Below, piece by piece: positions 11,345 through 22,334 of a stretch of 64,000 nt of DNA. The notes under the pieces are model-generated. The model saw nothing but the letters and a program-made list of their open reading frames with translations, made no database searches and was not told the DNA's origin. Positions within the stretch are counted from its first letter, which is position 1. Every line of letters starts with the position of its first letter. A program made the position numbers and the translations under genes. The DNA comes from Terana coerulea (lineage: Eukaryota; Basidiomycota; Agaricomycetes; Polyporales; Phanerochaetaceae), in assembly GCA_024811115.1 (NCBI GenBank), contig JAKOGH010000649.1, positions 124,001 to 188,000 of the forward strand. The letters run 5' to 3'.

Positions 11345-11965
11345 ATTATGTATGTGTTTCGGCACGCCAATCTCCACCGCGCTTTCATCTTCGCCATCCT
11401 GCTCGCCATCCTTCTTCTTCTTGTCATCCGCGCCAGCTTCTTGACCCGCGGCTCCGTTACCGGTATCGACGTGCAGCGTAGGCTTCCCCGAGTTCTGCTC
11501 ATCGCCCTTCGCCGCTGCCGCGTCTTCAGTCAGTACCGTGTCCGCAGGCGCATCTGACGCCGCCGCCTTTACGTCCGCTCTGGCAGGCTTCGTCTCCGTG
11601 GTTTCAGGTGGCACCGCCACCACAGGGTCCTCGACCTTCGACGCCTCCGCTGGGAGTTACATGCTTGGGGGTGGAAAGTACATTGTACACCGCGTACGGT
11701 GGTGGTCACCGATGTACACTGATGTACACCGCCGAATTTGGATGACCGGCCGCTGGCCTCTCGTTCTTGGGCGTCTCCGGCGCCTTCCCACTCACGGGCT
11801 TCGGCGTCTCCGTCCTTGCAGCTGTGCAGACTCGACGGAGGTCCTCTTGCGTTCGTCTTCAGAGGAAGTGGAGCCGACATCGCTGGAAACCTTAGGCTTG
11901 CCGGTGACTTTGTTGAGAAGACCGCGCATGTGGCCCTGGAGAGCATTGGATGAGGAAGGGCTGCG
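11345..11965 (-). pseudogene. Truncated inverted copy of the BTB gene tail
   Basis: On the minus strand this segment matches about 3315-3810 of the BTB gene. KPTLHVDTGNG, PAD/PAG and AAAKGDEQ (AAAKDDEQ in the parent) are shared, as are the flanking Ala/Pro-rich blocks and the downstream PKH. The copy has an eight-base insertion near 11815 (CAGCTGCA added) that shifts the frame and leads to a stop. It also has a 96-base insertion at 11654-11749 flanked by a repeated CCGCTGG. It lacks the BTB domain and the C-terminal basic helix, so it is a non-functional fragment. Its upstream end joins the dispersed repeat at 11973. Confidence 0.75.
11654..11749. mobile_element. 96-bp insertion with 7-bp flanking duplication
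   Basis: Compared with the parent sequence near 3505, this insert interrupts the BTB-tail copy. CCGCTGG lies on both sides (11647-11653 and 11750-11756), as expected for a target-site duplication. The insert contains repeated TGTACA and GTACACCG motifs in both orientations. It is too short to encode anything. It could be a solo remnant of a small transposon or a repair filler. Confidence 0.45.
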
Positions 11966-11972
11966 AACGTTC

Positions 11973-12290
11973 GAGGTCATGGGCAAGGTTCGAACACCCG
12001 CCCTGGCGCGGTACCGATACCGCCAACCCAGCAGCCTAACACCCTCTCGTGCCCATTATAATCCCGTTAATTCCCCCAATTATTCTCAGCTTCCGACGAG
12101 AAAAATCCCTCGTACCTTTCTAGCTCCCCGCTCACACGCCCGGCGGCCCACTTCGACAGGTCAGAGACTCAAAGTCCGTGTTTGTATGTTAGATAGCCAC
12201 CGCCGCGGTGGGCCCAAGCGTCCTCCGCTTCTGGCGGACGACGACGTAAGGGCAACCCTCGAAGTTGTGGCATCAGCGGTGAATATTTGA
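11973..12290 (-). repeat. Dispersed repeat, copy 2 (inverted partner at 4541-5008)
   Basis: This is the reverse-complement partner of the repeat at 4589-5008, without the 95 or so extra bases found there. Its edge at 11973 (GGGCAAGGTTCGAACACCC on the plus strand) joins the BTB-tail fragment directly. In copy 1 the repeat lies more than 600 bases beyond the BTB stop, so the two loci are not simple inverted duplicates of one long segment. Confidence 0.7.
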
Positions 12291-12781
12291 ATGTCTGAAT
12301 CAGGGCCCGTGGGCGGCTCGGATTTCGCAGTGCGTCATTGGCCGTGGCCGTAGGCATCAGCGCGGAGGAGCGTGCTTGACAGTGCTGAGAGGCAAATAAG
12401 ACCTTCCCTCGTCGTCGGGCGGACCGTATGCGCTTGAGGCCAGCCTTTCTTCGTTAAAGTCTGCACGACAGTGCTGAGGCACACTCGACTATTGATTCCA
12501 GAGCGGAGCCCTGACGTGGGACACCACAGTGGAAGCGTTGTGCGGGAACAAGGTCATACGAAAGCGCATTCTATACCAGAGTTCCATGGAATAATTAACC
12601 ACAAAACACCATAGACACAATCGCAACATGGACTGCTCAACAACGCTCTCCAAGGTCGAGCGGCAGGGTACTTCACTATAGGTAGCTTTGTGCAAAAGGA
12701 GCAACGTCAGCATAATAACCGTAGATAGAAGTTCTCGGCAATGACTCACTCCATGAATCCTGTTCGCCCAGCTCTTGGTGA
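12291..12781. other. Intergenic stretch, no gene seen
   Basis: I see no coding sequence here. GACAGTGCTGAG occurs twice, about 90 bases apart (near 12378 and 12468). Otherwise the sequence has no recognisable structure. Confidence 0.4.
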
Positions 12782-14472
12782 TCATGGCACACCAGAGCTA
12801 GAAGAGGGCACAGGCTCTCCAGAGACAGTGGGAGGCTCCTCGGTACTGTGCTCCTCTGGCACGGCATCATCTTCGGCATTTTGCTCTTCTGACGTTGCAC
12901 CGTGCTCCAGGGGCTGCCCGATATTCCCTGAGCATGCTCGAGGTGATCCCAAAGCGTGCTGCCGAGAAGTGCGATGGGTTGTCGGTAATTTGGGAGGCTG
13001 CGCTGATTTCAGAGGCTTGCCGAAGGTTTATGATAAATCGGTTTATCAGGATCAGAGGCTGATAATGTGTTGTTTAGTTCGTGATCACGGAACGCCAAGC
13101 GCGGACTGCGTTTCACATACTAGTGTTTGTACAACAGAGGTAGCCAATGAAAGACCGGAAACGCCGGACTAGCACCCATGATAAGCCGGACTGCTGATAG
13201 TTTATTGGTTTGTTTCTGCTCTTACCGGTAGGAGCCCGGATAACAAATCGAGCACGTTGAGTAATAACATAGCACTGCGCGACCAGGGGCCAATCATTGA
13301 GCCGTATACAACACGGCCAGCGTACATATCGCGGAATACTCACACGAAATATATGGCCCCTATAATCGATACCCTTCGTGAGCGATCGCAATTGTGCCAG
13401 AGATATTGCAATACTCACCGTCCCGGAGTATATATTCGCTAAGCGATGCTGAAATCTTGAGCCGTCTAGCGCTCCGAACCTGCTCATATGTTTTCATAAT
13501 GACGAGGACGAGAACGAGTAGGTCGGCGACTATCGCTGATACTCGGGTGAAGATGAATACTACGTGGCTCTGGTTATGATAGCTCAGGAATTCAGGAAGG
13601 AGAGGACGTACGTCTAATTAGGTAGGTCAGCTCAATCCGATATGGTATGAAAAGCATTTAATACGCACGCTGTGTACACTGATTGCGACATATCAGTTGC
13701 CCCTATGCAAGAGGTAAGATATGGGGTAACTATGATAACGGGCTTGGTCCGAATGAGTATCACCTATATACCTATCAGCCTACCTGATATTTGATAGAGA
13801 ATTCGATATGTTTACCATGTTGGTCCAAGTAGGAACGGAAGACAGGAGGAAGGTAGCCAGAAGGTACTTCATGTTCATACTGTGTAGGGCGAAGACCCGT
13901 AGAGCAGAGAAGCCTGTGTTATGGTCAAGTACCAGCAGCTATATGATCTGTGAAGCTAAATCTACACACCTGCTACCTGGAGAAATGCCAAAAGCGGCCA
14001 CACATTGTAGAAGATATTGAAGCCTCCGGCGCAGCTGACAGAAGTCATCAGCAGTGTCAGTGCATTTGTACCTGAGCAGACCTCTGCAGGGTAGCACTGT
14101 GAGTCAAGTGTTCTGTCGCAAAGAGAAGGTTGACATACACCTTGTACCAGTAGGGAAGGGGATGATGCTGAGCAAGGAAGGAAGCACAAGCAAAATTCGA
14201 TTCCACATGAAGAGGAAAGATGTTGCCGTGAACTTGCCCCTCCACGAGATTGAGACATCATACTCCAGGGTAATCGCGAACTCATATAAGCACCACGCTG
14301 CGCTTCATTAGTACTACCCTTGAGAATGTCACTAAGGCATACCATTGCACGCCTGAGAGATCCTTTCCGCCTCGGCGCTGAAGTCTTCAGCGTAAGCATT
14401 TAGAATGCGAGGTGAATATATGGGGCGAACATACAGTTGTTCTAAAGCGTCTACAATCTCCGGGTTAGACAT
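12782..14472 (-). pseudogene. DUF6533-type membrane protein, copy B, frame break in last exon
   Basis: Starts at 14472 with MSNPEIVDALEQLYV. The signature exon reads LYEFAITLEYDVSISWRGKF then TATSFLFMWNRILLVLPSLL, clearly DUF6533 but more diverged than copies A and D. Later exons give GFSALRVFALHSMNMKYLL and, in the last exon, ITDNPSHFSAARFGITSSML. Just after this, near 12938, one extra base shifts the frame. Skipping it gives GNIGQPLEHGATSEEQNAED and a serine-rich end at the stop 12784-12782, parallel to copy A. As written the gene ends about 40 codons early. It may be a pseudogene, or the base may be an assembly error. Function of the family is unknown. Confidence 0.6.
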
Positions 14473-14656
14473 GACCGAAGTGGATGCTATGGGCTGCTGA
14501 AGTATCAGTGAAGACGAGAGGGGACAATGCTTCATGCCTCAGTATGTACCCATAAGATATATAGCCACTAGCACGCCAGCGTCACTGATCCCGGAGCGAT
14601 GCACCCCAGGCACTGTAATAGCCAGCGGTAATGATACATAACACGAGAACCGCTTA

Positions 14657-15130
14657 CAGCTGTTTCGGGTTATAATGAGAAGCGCCTTTTTCTCGCGCGC
14701 GAGGACCTTCCCAAAAGGAAACTTCCGACTCTTGCCTTCCAACTGGACTGTGCGCATCTCGGGAACAGTGCTTGTAGCGAGTGCCAAAATGCTGGGAAGG
14801 TTCTCGGGCATATGCACGCATCATCCTTGTATAACCAGAACTGGCAAAAGCGTCAATCTGACGCGCCCAGAACCTGAGTTGTGTACAAGTAGGGCAAAAT
14901 GTGCAATTGACTGGATTTGCAACGAGCACGAGACTCATGTGCAGGGAAAATAGAATAAAATACATAACACATGCTCATAGAAGTCATATTTGTAGTATCA
15001 GCATGTTCCGGGCAATATTGAAGGGACGGTGCGTGCAGCAGGCTGCGGCAGGGAGTCGGAAGTTACCATTTTGGGAAGGTCCTCGCGCGCGAGAAAAAAC
15101 GGCGCTTCTCATTATAACCCGAAACAGCTG
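14657..15130. mobile_element. Tc1/mariner-like MITE, 474 bp, TA target duplication
   Basis: The two ends are inverted repeats of about 80 bases. The left arm starts CAGCTGTTTCGGGTTATAAT at 14657; the right arm is its reverse complement, ending at 15130. Inner parts of the arms share CTCGCGCGCGAGGACCTTCC, which is itself partly palindromic. The element is bounded by TA on each side (14655-14656 and 15131-15132), the hallmark of Tc1/mariner-type insertion. The roughly 300-base middle encodes no transposase, so it is non-autonomous. It lies between DUF6533 copy B and the MFS relic copy 2. Confidence 0.75.
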
Positions 15131-15214
15131 TAACGAGGTAAACGTTGAACCTCCGCTGTGTCGAGGAGATACTGAGCCTGGTAGTCATTTGGTAAATTTG
15201 GTGCCAACAATACA

Positions 15215-16210
15215 TCAGCCGCCACAGAACACAGATACAGACAGATGTCGTACCTCAATCCGAATAGGAAGCAGCAGTATCAATACGGAGGAGGCGATGA
15301 AAAAGCTTACAGACAGACTCAGGCGTCTCGGCGGAAGAATATACAAACTTAGGCAGGTGCTGGAAATGAGACTACGGGTCAGTCGCCTGATGGATTTTAC
15401 GTGAGCATGATCGGTATGCACCAGAGGTGGATTCCCACGTACAGTCGCGCCTCTACCTCAACAAGCTCGGCTTCTGGTAAAATCGAAATCGACAACATCT
15501 TCCATCGCTTATGCTGAAAGGAGGTATGTCGTACTCTAGATAAGCCCGGGAATGCGAGGAACTTGTGTTGCCATCCGAGGCACGTCAATAATGCGCGGTC
15601 CGTCTCCCCCCGGAAGACTGTTCGACATCGTCTCAACAGTTGTTGGAGTGCTAGGCGCTGTATACGGTGACAGCATCACGATTTTGTCATTGTACGACGG
15701 GGCTGGTGTCCCTGCGATCTGGAACGGCCCGGGATCGGGGTTAGTCCATCACGGAGAGACCACTAACAGGAAAGATGGCGCGCCTCTTTCGGAGGGGGCC
15801 CCACTCATCCCGTGCTGTAGGGCAGGTAACACGCCACAAACATGTACGCATACAAGATGCCACACATCTCCGTAAGATGAAACGATGATTCATGATCTCT
15901 TATGGAGGAATGAAATGACCTTACGTCAGGCACGTACAGCATCCCTGCTCCAATACGGTGGTCAGTAAGACCTTAGCAAGACCACTCATCAAGGGACAGT
16001 CAAGAACGCACCGATTTATCACGGACACGTAAAAGGTCCCCTACACCGCCTACTCTGACCTGCTCGTCACAAACAGGGGCAGAAAAAGACCCGTTGGCGA
16101 CGTCGAAATGGCCATTGTCAAGTTACTGCCATTCAGAAAATGCCACCACCCTGCAAAATGTAAGCCAACCGAGCTTACAAACAGCACGTGTTCAATATAC
16201 ATCTACACGA
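15215..16210 (-). pseudogene. Scrambled relic: MFS copy 2 with a DUF6533 first exon inside
   Basis: Minus-strand pieces match the intact MFS gene. Near 16110-16020 LTMAISTSPTGLFLPLFVTS matches LTMAISTALTGLFLFLFTTS with breaks. Near 15840 GILYAYMFVACYLPYSTG matches GVLYAYTPEVFPAPHRGTG. At 15300-15250 SFFIASSVLILLLPIRIE matches the C-terminal helix. Between the last two lies a DUF6533 first exon, MLSISILPEAELVEVEARLY (start 15498), with no following signature exon. The order shows rearrangement as well as point decay. None of it can make a full transporter. Confidence 0.65.
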
Positions 16211-16582
16211 TCGCAGTCGCGTACACAAGAACACTATGAGATGAGTGCCGGCTCTCCGGAAAGATATGTCAAAGTCTGCTGTGAAGCGGTTCGTGGGCAG
16301 AAGGATTTGAGGCTACGCGAGACCGCCCGGCAGGTCAAGATGGAAAGGCCACTGAGATACCGCGCTATGTGCCTCGGACCCGGGTCTATAGCCGATGTCC
16401 AGAGCCTGAGAACACAAACACGAGCGTGGACGACATAATGTTGCGTTTTGTATAAATTATCATACAGTTCGGAGCTTGTCAAAGCTCGGGCAGACCCGCG
16501 CGAACTTGAGCAGTCAGTATCACTTGTACTTATTCGACGAAGACGGAAGACATAAGACGTACCGTAACCACTATCTGACGGG

Positions 16583-18234
16583 CTAAGCGCAAGGGGTGCA
16601 AGGTACCCTGGGCTCCTCAGAGATGACATCCACGACTTCGTCGTCACATTCTTCGGCAGCAACGCTGTGCCCCAGAGGCTCACCAATGTCACCCAGCCTG
16701 CTCGACGTAATGCCAAATCGCGCAGCGGAGAAACGTGAGAGGGGTCGGTGACCTGAGAAGCCGTACCACCCTCGGCGATCTGGCGAAGGTTGATCATAAA
16801 CCGGTTGATGAGAATCGGAGGCTACAGTATGTCAGAACGTTTCGTGCAATCAATGTAAGTAGCTCGGTACCATGGTTGATATGAATGCGTTGACCAAGGA
16901 GCCACCCTGCTACAAAGGTCTTCAGTGAGTAGGACAGAAGAGAGTGAATGTGATACATACGAAAACATCAGTGTCCAGTATGCGGGCCACATTGACAATT
17001 AGTAAGGCACTGAGAGTATCACTTGAAAGTTAGTCTACGCTGGCCCGGTTATCACTACCCCCAACACTCACAGAAAATATATCGTGCCTAATACAATTAC
17101 GTAAGCGGTCCGGCTACTTTACATGAAACTATGAAGCTTACCGTCTCTGAGCAGGCATGCGCTGAGTGAGACAGGAATATTCAACCGCCTGGCGACCCGA
17201 ACGGTACCACATGTTTTCGCAAGTATCAGGCAGATCACAATCAAATCCGCAGCTATGAAGGAAAGTCGAGTAATTAGAAGCACTGTAGAATAAGAAACAG
17301 ACAGGTGAGTAGGAGGACCAAAAAGTTGGTATGACTCTGTACTCCTGGCGGCCTGTTAGCTCTTCTGCGATAGATATTCTTATCACTTACAGAGCATCCA
17401 GAGATTCCGAAACGTCGTCGACTTGGTTGCAACTCCGCACGTATGGCGGGATGGAGATGAAAATGACGCTTGTCCTGGTGAGCCGATACTACATATACAT
17501 CACCATCCCTATGAGCAAAGACTGATCCATCCAAACGCACTATATTTGTCCATACTGGGATAGACCCGGGGAGAAAGATCACCATGAAAAGCAGATAGTT
17601 CATGCGGTAGATTGCAGCGACCCTTAAAGCGGAGAAAACTACACAATATATAAGCCAACACACAGGTCAACTAGAATGAATCACACATACTAGCCGCTTC
17701 AAGATATCCTACCAACGTTAGAGTTTGGCTCAATACAGCTGAGAAGTATGTCGGGGTGCATCTGAGGTTTGTGGTCAATTAAAATTCCAACGTTGATTTA
17801 AATGTTAAAGTGCATACGTCTGCCAGCGAGGATCAATCAGCTTCACTTAAAGCTGATAGCAAGATGAAATGCGCACTTCAATAGTCACGGGACGAAGGTC
17901 TGATAAGCAGACGAGCAGCGACGCCAAGAGCATGAATCTATTGAACAGAAACAGATACGATGTCGCCGTGAATTTGCGACTCCAGACCATCTTGACTTCA
18001 TCCCCCATGGTTAGCACGTATTCATATGTGGACCATGCTGAATAATATGAGTACGCAGTACAAGGAGATTGGCGGAGTGCGCGAACCCATTACGGCGTAA
18101 GCAATCATCCTGGTCAGCTGCCTGATAATGTCTACATTAGCACAGTCGGTACGACGAAGACACACATGGCCCACATACACTTCTTCAATTGCCGTGACGA
18201 GCTCAGCCGTTGTAAAGATGGAGATTGACGACAT
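16583..18234 (-). pseudogene. DUF6533-type membrane protein, copy D, frame break near the C-terminus
   Basis: Starts at 18234 (MSSISIFTTAELVTAIEEVY). The next exon carries QLTRMIAYAVMG. The signature exon gives WSTYEYVLTMGDEVKMVW followed by SRKFTATSYLFLFNRFMLLA, very close to copy A. Further exons show FSALRVAAIYRMNYLLF and IFISIPPYVRSCNQVDDV, again matching copy A. In the last exon NRFMINLRQIAEGGTASQVT is followed, near 16745, by two extra bases relative to copy A. Beyond them the other frame reads GITSSRLGDIGEPLGHSVAA and stops at 16585-16583. The break removes the normal C-terminus unless it is an assembly error. The gene sits 200 bases downstream of the intact MFS gene on the same strand. 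Confidence 0.6.
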
Positions 18235-18431
18235 CTTGCGCTGCCTAAGGAGAGTAAAAGAATATTGGTCAGAGGCACGCACTGTATGAGTTTATGTAGC
18301 CACCCGTGCACAAGAATGACACCTCGGATCGTAAGAAGCTACCTGTCGAACAGGAGCAGGGAAACACCGAGCACATTCCGAATCATGGGTGAAGCATCTC
18401 TGATATCTGAAGAGGAGTGCTGTATACAGCG

Positions 18432-21030
18432 TTATGCATTATTAGGGCACATATATGGAGCTACAGTGCGGGCTTCCCTGCCGTCTGGAACAGTTTCAGA
18501 GGTCAGCTCCTCAGAGAAAGTTGAGGTCGAGAAGAGAAGATGACGTACCTCGATCGGAAGCAATAACATTAATACCGATGATGCGATGAATAGGCTTGCG
18601 GATACGAAGATAGGCCTGTATAGTTATTATTACCTCATGAGCTAGAGACGGGAAAGTAAAGGACATACGCATTGGCAGTAGAAGCAGACCCGCCGCCGGA
18701 CGCAGGCGTGGTAGCAATTTTTATTATGGGGGCAAGAAGGCCAGTGATACGGTTCAATGCGGAGCACAGAGCGTCTCCCGTTCCACGGTGTGGGGCAGGG
18801 AAGACCTCAGGCGTGTACGCATATAAAACGCCATACATCTAGAAGCGATGAAACGATGATTAGTAATGTATCATTGATACAAGAAGTGTCCAAAACTCGA
18901 GCACGTACAGCATTCCTACGTGGAGATGATCAGCAAGGCAATGCACCAGCGAACATCCTAAGAACTCACTGAGTTATGCCGGACACGCAGGAGTACGCCA
19001 ACACAGCCCGCTCATGGCCACTTGTCGTGAACAAGAACAAGAACAGGCCCGTCAACGCCGTCGAGATAGCCATCGTCAGTTTCCGGCCACCCATCGCGAA
19101 CTTGCTCTGGTCCTTGCGCGTCCAGTCGACGACAAGGCAGGCGATGATGGAGCCAGGGACGCCACACGACGAGATAATGGCGTAGTTACGGTACGTCGTG
19201 AACGTCGAGCTGCTGACGTCCGTTACACGTGTTGAGAGATAGAGCGTTACGAAGCCGTTGAAGAGTGGATAGGCCAGACCGATGAGGCTGCAGGACACAG
19301 TCGTGAGCAACGGCGCTTAGGGTGGAGCGAGTGCTTTGGACGCACCCCCAGAGTATGATGGTGATGGTCGTGTTGACGAACAACCGCTTCGTCTGGAAGA
19401 GCGGCTTAACGTGCGAGCTGCCCGGTACAGTACCCATCAGCTTCTGGCTTCAGCGACACGCTCCTTAGACACGTACAAGGAGAAACTAGACAGCGACTTC
19501 TTGATGATCTGCCAGGTTGTAAAACGAACGGGCGGAGCGTCGATACCCTTCTCGCCTGATGATGCTTGGAGGGCCTCAGTCGTGAGCGTGATCGAGCGTC
19601 CGTTCTTCATCGCAATTCTTCGCAAGACCTGAACATGACAGCATTGCTTAATAATATTTAAAAACAGTGAAGACAGAGGGCGTACGTTGATCGCGTCTTC
19701 ATCACGGCCTTGAGCGATGAGGTATTTTGATGACTCTTCGAGGTCAAAAACAATGAAGCGGAAGACCCACATGAGGAAGGTCACGCCACCGCTGCACAAT
19801 GTGTCAGAGATGAAGACTACCCACCGGCATGGTCACTTACAGCACAAAGCTAGAGAGGCGCATATAGTCAGTACGGTGACCGGGACAACCTCCAAGTAAG
19901 AACGTACAAGGTATATCTCCAACCCGGGTTGTTGGACCTCGTGCATTCAGCTGCTGATGCGCACGAGAAGTTTGAAATTAACGGCCACGCGACTAGCGAC
20001 GCGAAGAGCTGGCCCAGAGCCCACCATGCAGACAAAAGGGTCAAAAGCCACTGCATGCGTCAAAGGAACAACTAAGTATCACGCTCATGAGACGATACAA
20101 GTCTGAACACGAACCTGATGAGATTGCGGTACGTGCTCGAGGAAAATCGCGCCTGCAATTATATAATCAGTACGCATACACCCAGCTTTCACGGATGCAT
20201 GGGACACCCCAAAGACATACCATCTACTGGCAAGCTGTGGAATACGGTGCCCTTGTGAGCTTCGATGTCAGAGTCAGAAGCGCAAGAACGTACTTTCCGC
20301 CCACACCGAAGCCCAAGCAGGCGATGAGCGCGCATAGAGTAACAAAACTGTTCGCTCCTCCGCTGGCAATACCAAAGACGCCTGCAATAAAGAGGGTGAT
20401 GTTGAACGAAGGGCGGCGTCCGATCAGGTCCGCCATGATACCCCACAGGGCTAGCCACGAGTTCATCAGACCCGGGCAGTGAACTAACGGTGAAGAAGGA
20501 CGCACTTGCTCCAAGGATGAGTCCGACGTAGAGCGCAAGCGTAGCGTACTCGACCCGGACAGGGTTAAGCTCAAGCTCTATCTGAGGTAGAATGATGGCT
20601 ACGCCCTGTAGCCAGATGTCTAAAGAAGACGGGAGGTCAGTTGGATACGAAGCGATAAAACGTAGTTATAAGAAGCATACTATCTGCCATCCACCCAAAG
20701 CCTGTCAAAAAGAATAGTTGGATTTGGTAACGTCCGAATCCGACCCTGAGGGAACGCTTGAGCTCCGTGACGTACTGCAAAACCGTGAAGCACCCACTCG
20801 TTCTGTAGACAGTCATTAACTGCGTTCGGACCGGTCAGATTACTATACACCAACGGGAATATGATTCACAACGTACTAAGTCGGCACTTAGCCTCGTACG
20901 CGGCAGAGACTCCGTCCTCCGCGGCAATAGTACTCATGGTGTCCATCTCTTCCAGACTTTTTGGCCCTACCTGCTTCTCCATAGTACCCTCTTCGTTGCG
21001 CTTTTCGTCTTTGATGCTGGTTGTAGACAT
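18432..21030 (-). CDS. MFS transporter (sugar/metabolite porter type), the intact copy
   Basis: The start is at 21030 (MSTTSIKDEKRNEEGTMEKQ, a cytoplasmic tail). About ten exons with introns of about 50-60 nt give the family pattern in order: GFGRYQIQLFFLTGFGWMAD (helix 1), GIMADLIGRRPSFNITLF (G-x-x-x-D-x-x-G-R-R loop), GAIFLEHVPQSHQ, WLLTLLSAWWALGQLFASLV, TFLMWVFRFIVFDLEESSKY, then the cytoplasmic loop. The C-terminal half has IGLAYPLFNGFVTLYLSTRV, VPGSIIACLVVDWTRKDQSK, GVLYAYTPEVFPAPHRGTG and PIFVSASLFIASSVLMLLLP. The stop is at 18434-18432. No frame break was seen. These features fit the SVOP/sugar-porter-like fungal MFS carriers, plasma-membrane proton-coupled transporters of small organic molecules. 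The substrate cannot be told. Relics of the same gene lie at 10.5 and 15.2 kb. Confidence 0.75.
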
Positions 21031-22334
21031 GGCGGTCGGAATTCGTGAGACAAGAGGGGGAGAGGGAGTCGATGGGAGTCGAGAGGAAAGCCTCGGAGGA
21101 ACGTGAAGGCACGAGGAATCGGTTACCTAAGAGGAGGGCTTGGCAGCGTGGACAATCAAGTGGGGTACAAAGTTGCTGAACGCCTTTATAGTCAACGAAC
21201 GTGGGCTTCCGGCCGGGTGGTTGCTGAAATAAAGTTGAGATGTTGTCGAAGGCAGTCAACCTTCATTTTCTTTGAAGGCCTTTCAGCACGCTGACTCTGC
21301 TCCATCTAGGAATGAAAGCGGATGCATATATAAATTTCTTTCACATTTGCGAATGCACGACTGACTGACCATGATGAATCCGGCCACAACGGTGTACAGC
21401 CGGGAGTATGACGGTGGGCGGAAGCAAGATGAAAGATGGTAAGCGCCCTTAGGCGTTCAATGTTGTTATCTCGTCCAAACCCCGTGCTGTTGGCGGACTG
21501 CTCGTTCACACCGTATCATAACAGACCCGCGTTGAATATCTCGGTATGTACACGCGCTCTACAAAATATGTGTCTTCTTTCTAGGATATTCATGCTTATC
21601 AAGAGGTGCAGCTCCTTTCTCCGCTTTGCGTCGGTTATCTTGGAATTACCATATATAGAACACTTCAGATCTCCCAAAACTTACAGGGAACGAATGCAAT
21701 TTCCAACTGTGGGGCAGTGCGAGCCGTCCGAGGCAGCATTCTGCCACGAAAAGACCCGTCAGGGAAAACCGAACATGAGATCGCCATGGCCAAGGCCGTC
21801 GCTGCCGAGTGCGAAGTCAGCGTCCGACGCCCGCCTCGGCGGAGGCGGGCTTGCAGGCGGCGGGTAACAAGCCCGCACCCTCAACGGGTGAAGCATTGAA
21901 GAATGCTCTGTTACTGGATGGGGAATTTGGACAAGGTGTCCTCGGTAAGATGAATCCATGGGTGCCGGAGGAAACCACAAGCTAATCCTGAACATAGGAG
22001 ACTCAGAGACGCAGCTCACCAGCTCCCATGCCAAGTCCCACGACACTGAGGCTTGGCTGCTCCTTGGGATGTACAGTTGACGCATGCTCGGCATGGATAC
22101 ACTGCACAGGCCAGTGAATACGGCAGATCAAATCCGACGACAGGCACTGCCAAACAATAGGATATTCTGAATCGGCCCCACGGGACAATCTAGGGGCGAC
22201 CGCAGCTTATATGAAAGCATCTAAAACCTGGCTGAGGACGTTAGCCCTCGCTGACGACTCGTACTTATTAAAGTTTGAGCAAGATAAAGGGCCAGTATAG
22301 ACATCATTCTTGCCCGCGCGAGACTTCACATATC
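21031..22334. other. Intergenic stretch upstream of the MFS gene
   Basis: The left part should hold the MFS promoter. Minus-strand open frames at 21759-22094 and 22003-22188 have no recognisable domain. A perfect hairpin, GCCCGCCTC-GGCG-GAGGCGGGC, lies near 21829-21850. I see no transporter or DUF6533 pieces here. Confidence 0.35.

Noticed and set aside
4589..12290. The inverted repeat pair as ends of one large transposon
   Set aside because: The two copies differ in length, no target duplication was found at the outer edges, no transposase lies between, and ordinary genes do.
21829..21850. Hairpin as a transcription terminator
   Set aside because: Eukaryotic genome; hairpin terminators are not used by RNA polymerase II, and no gene end is adjacent.
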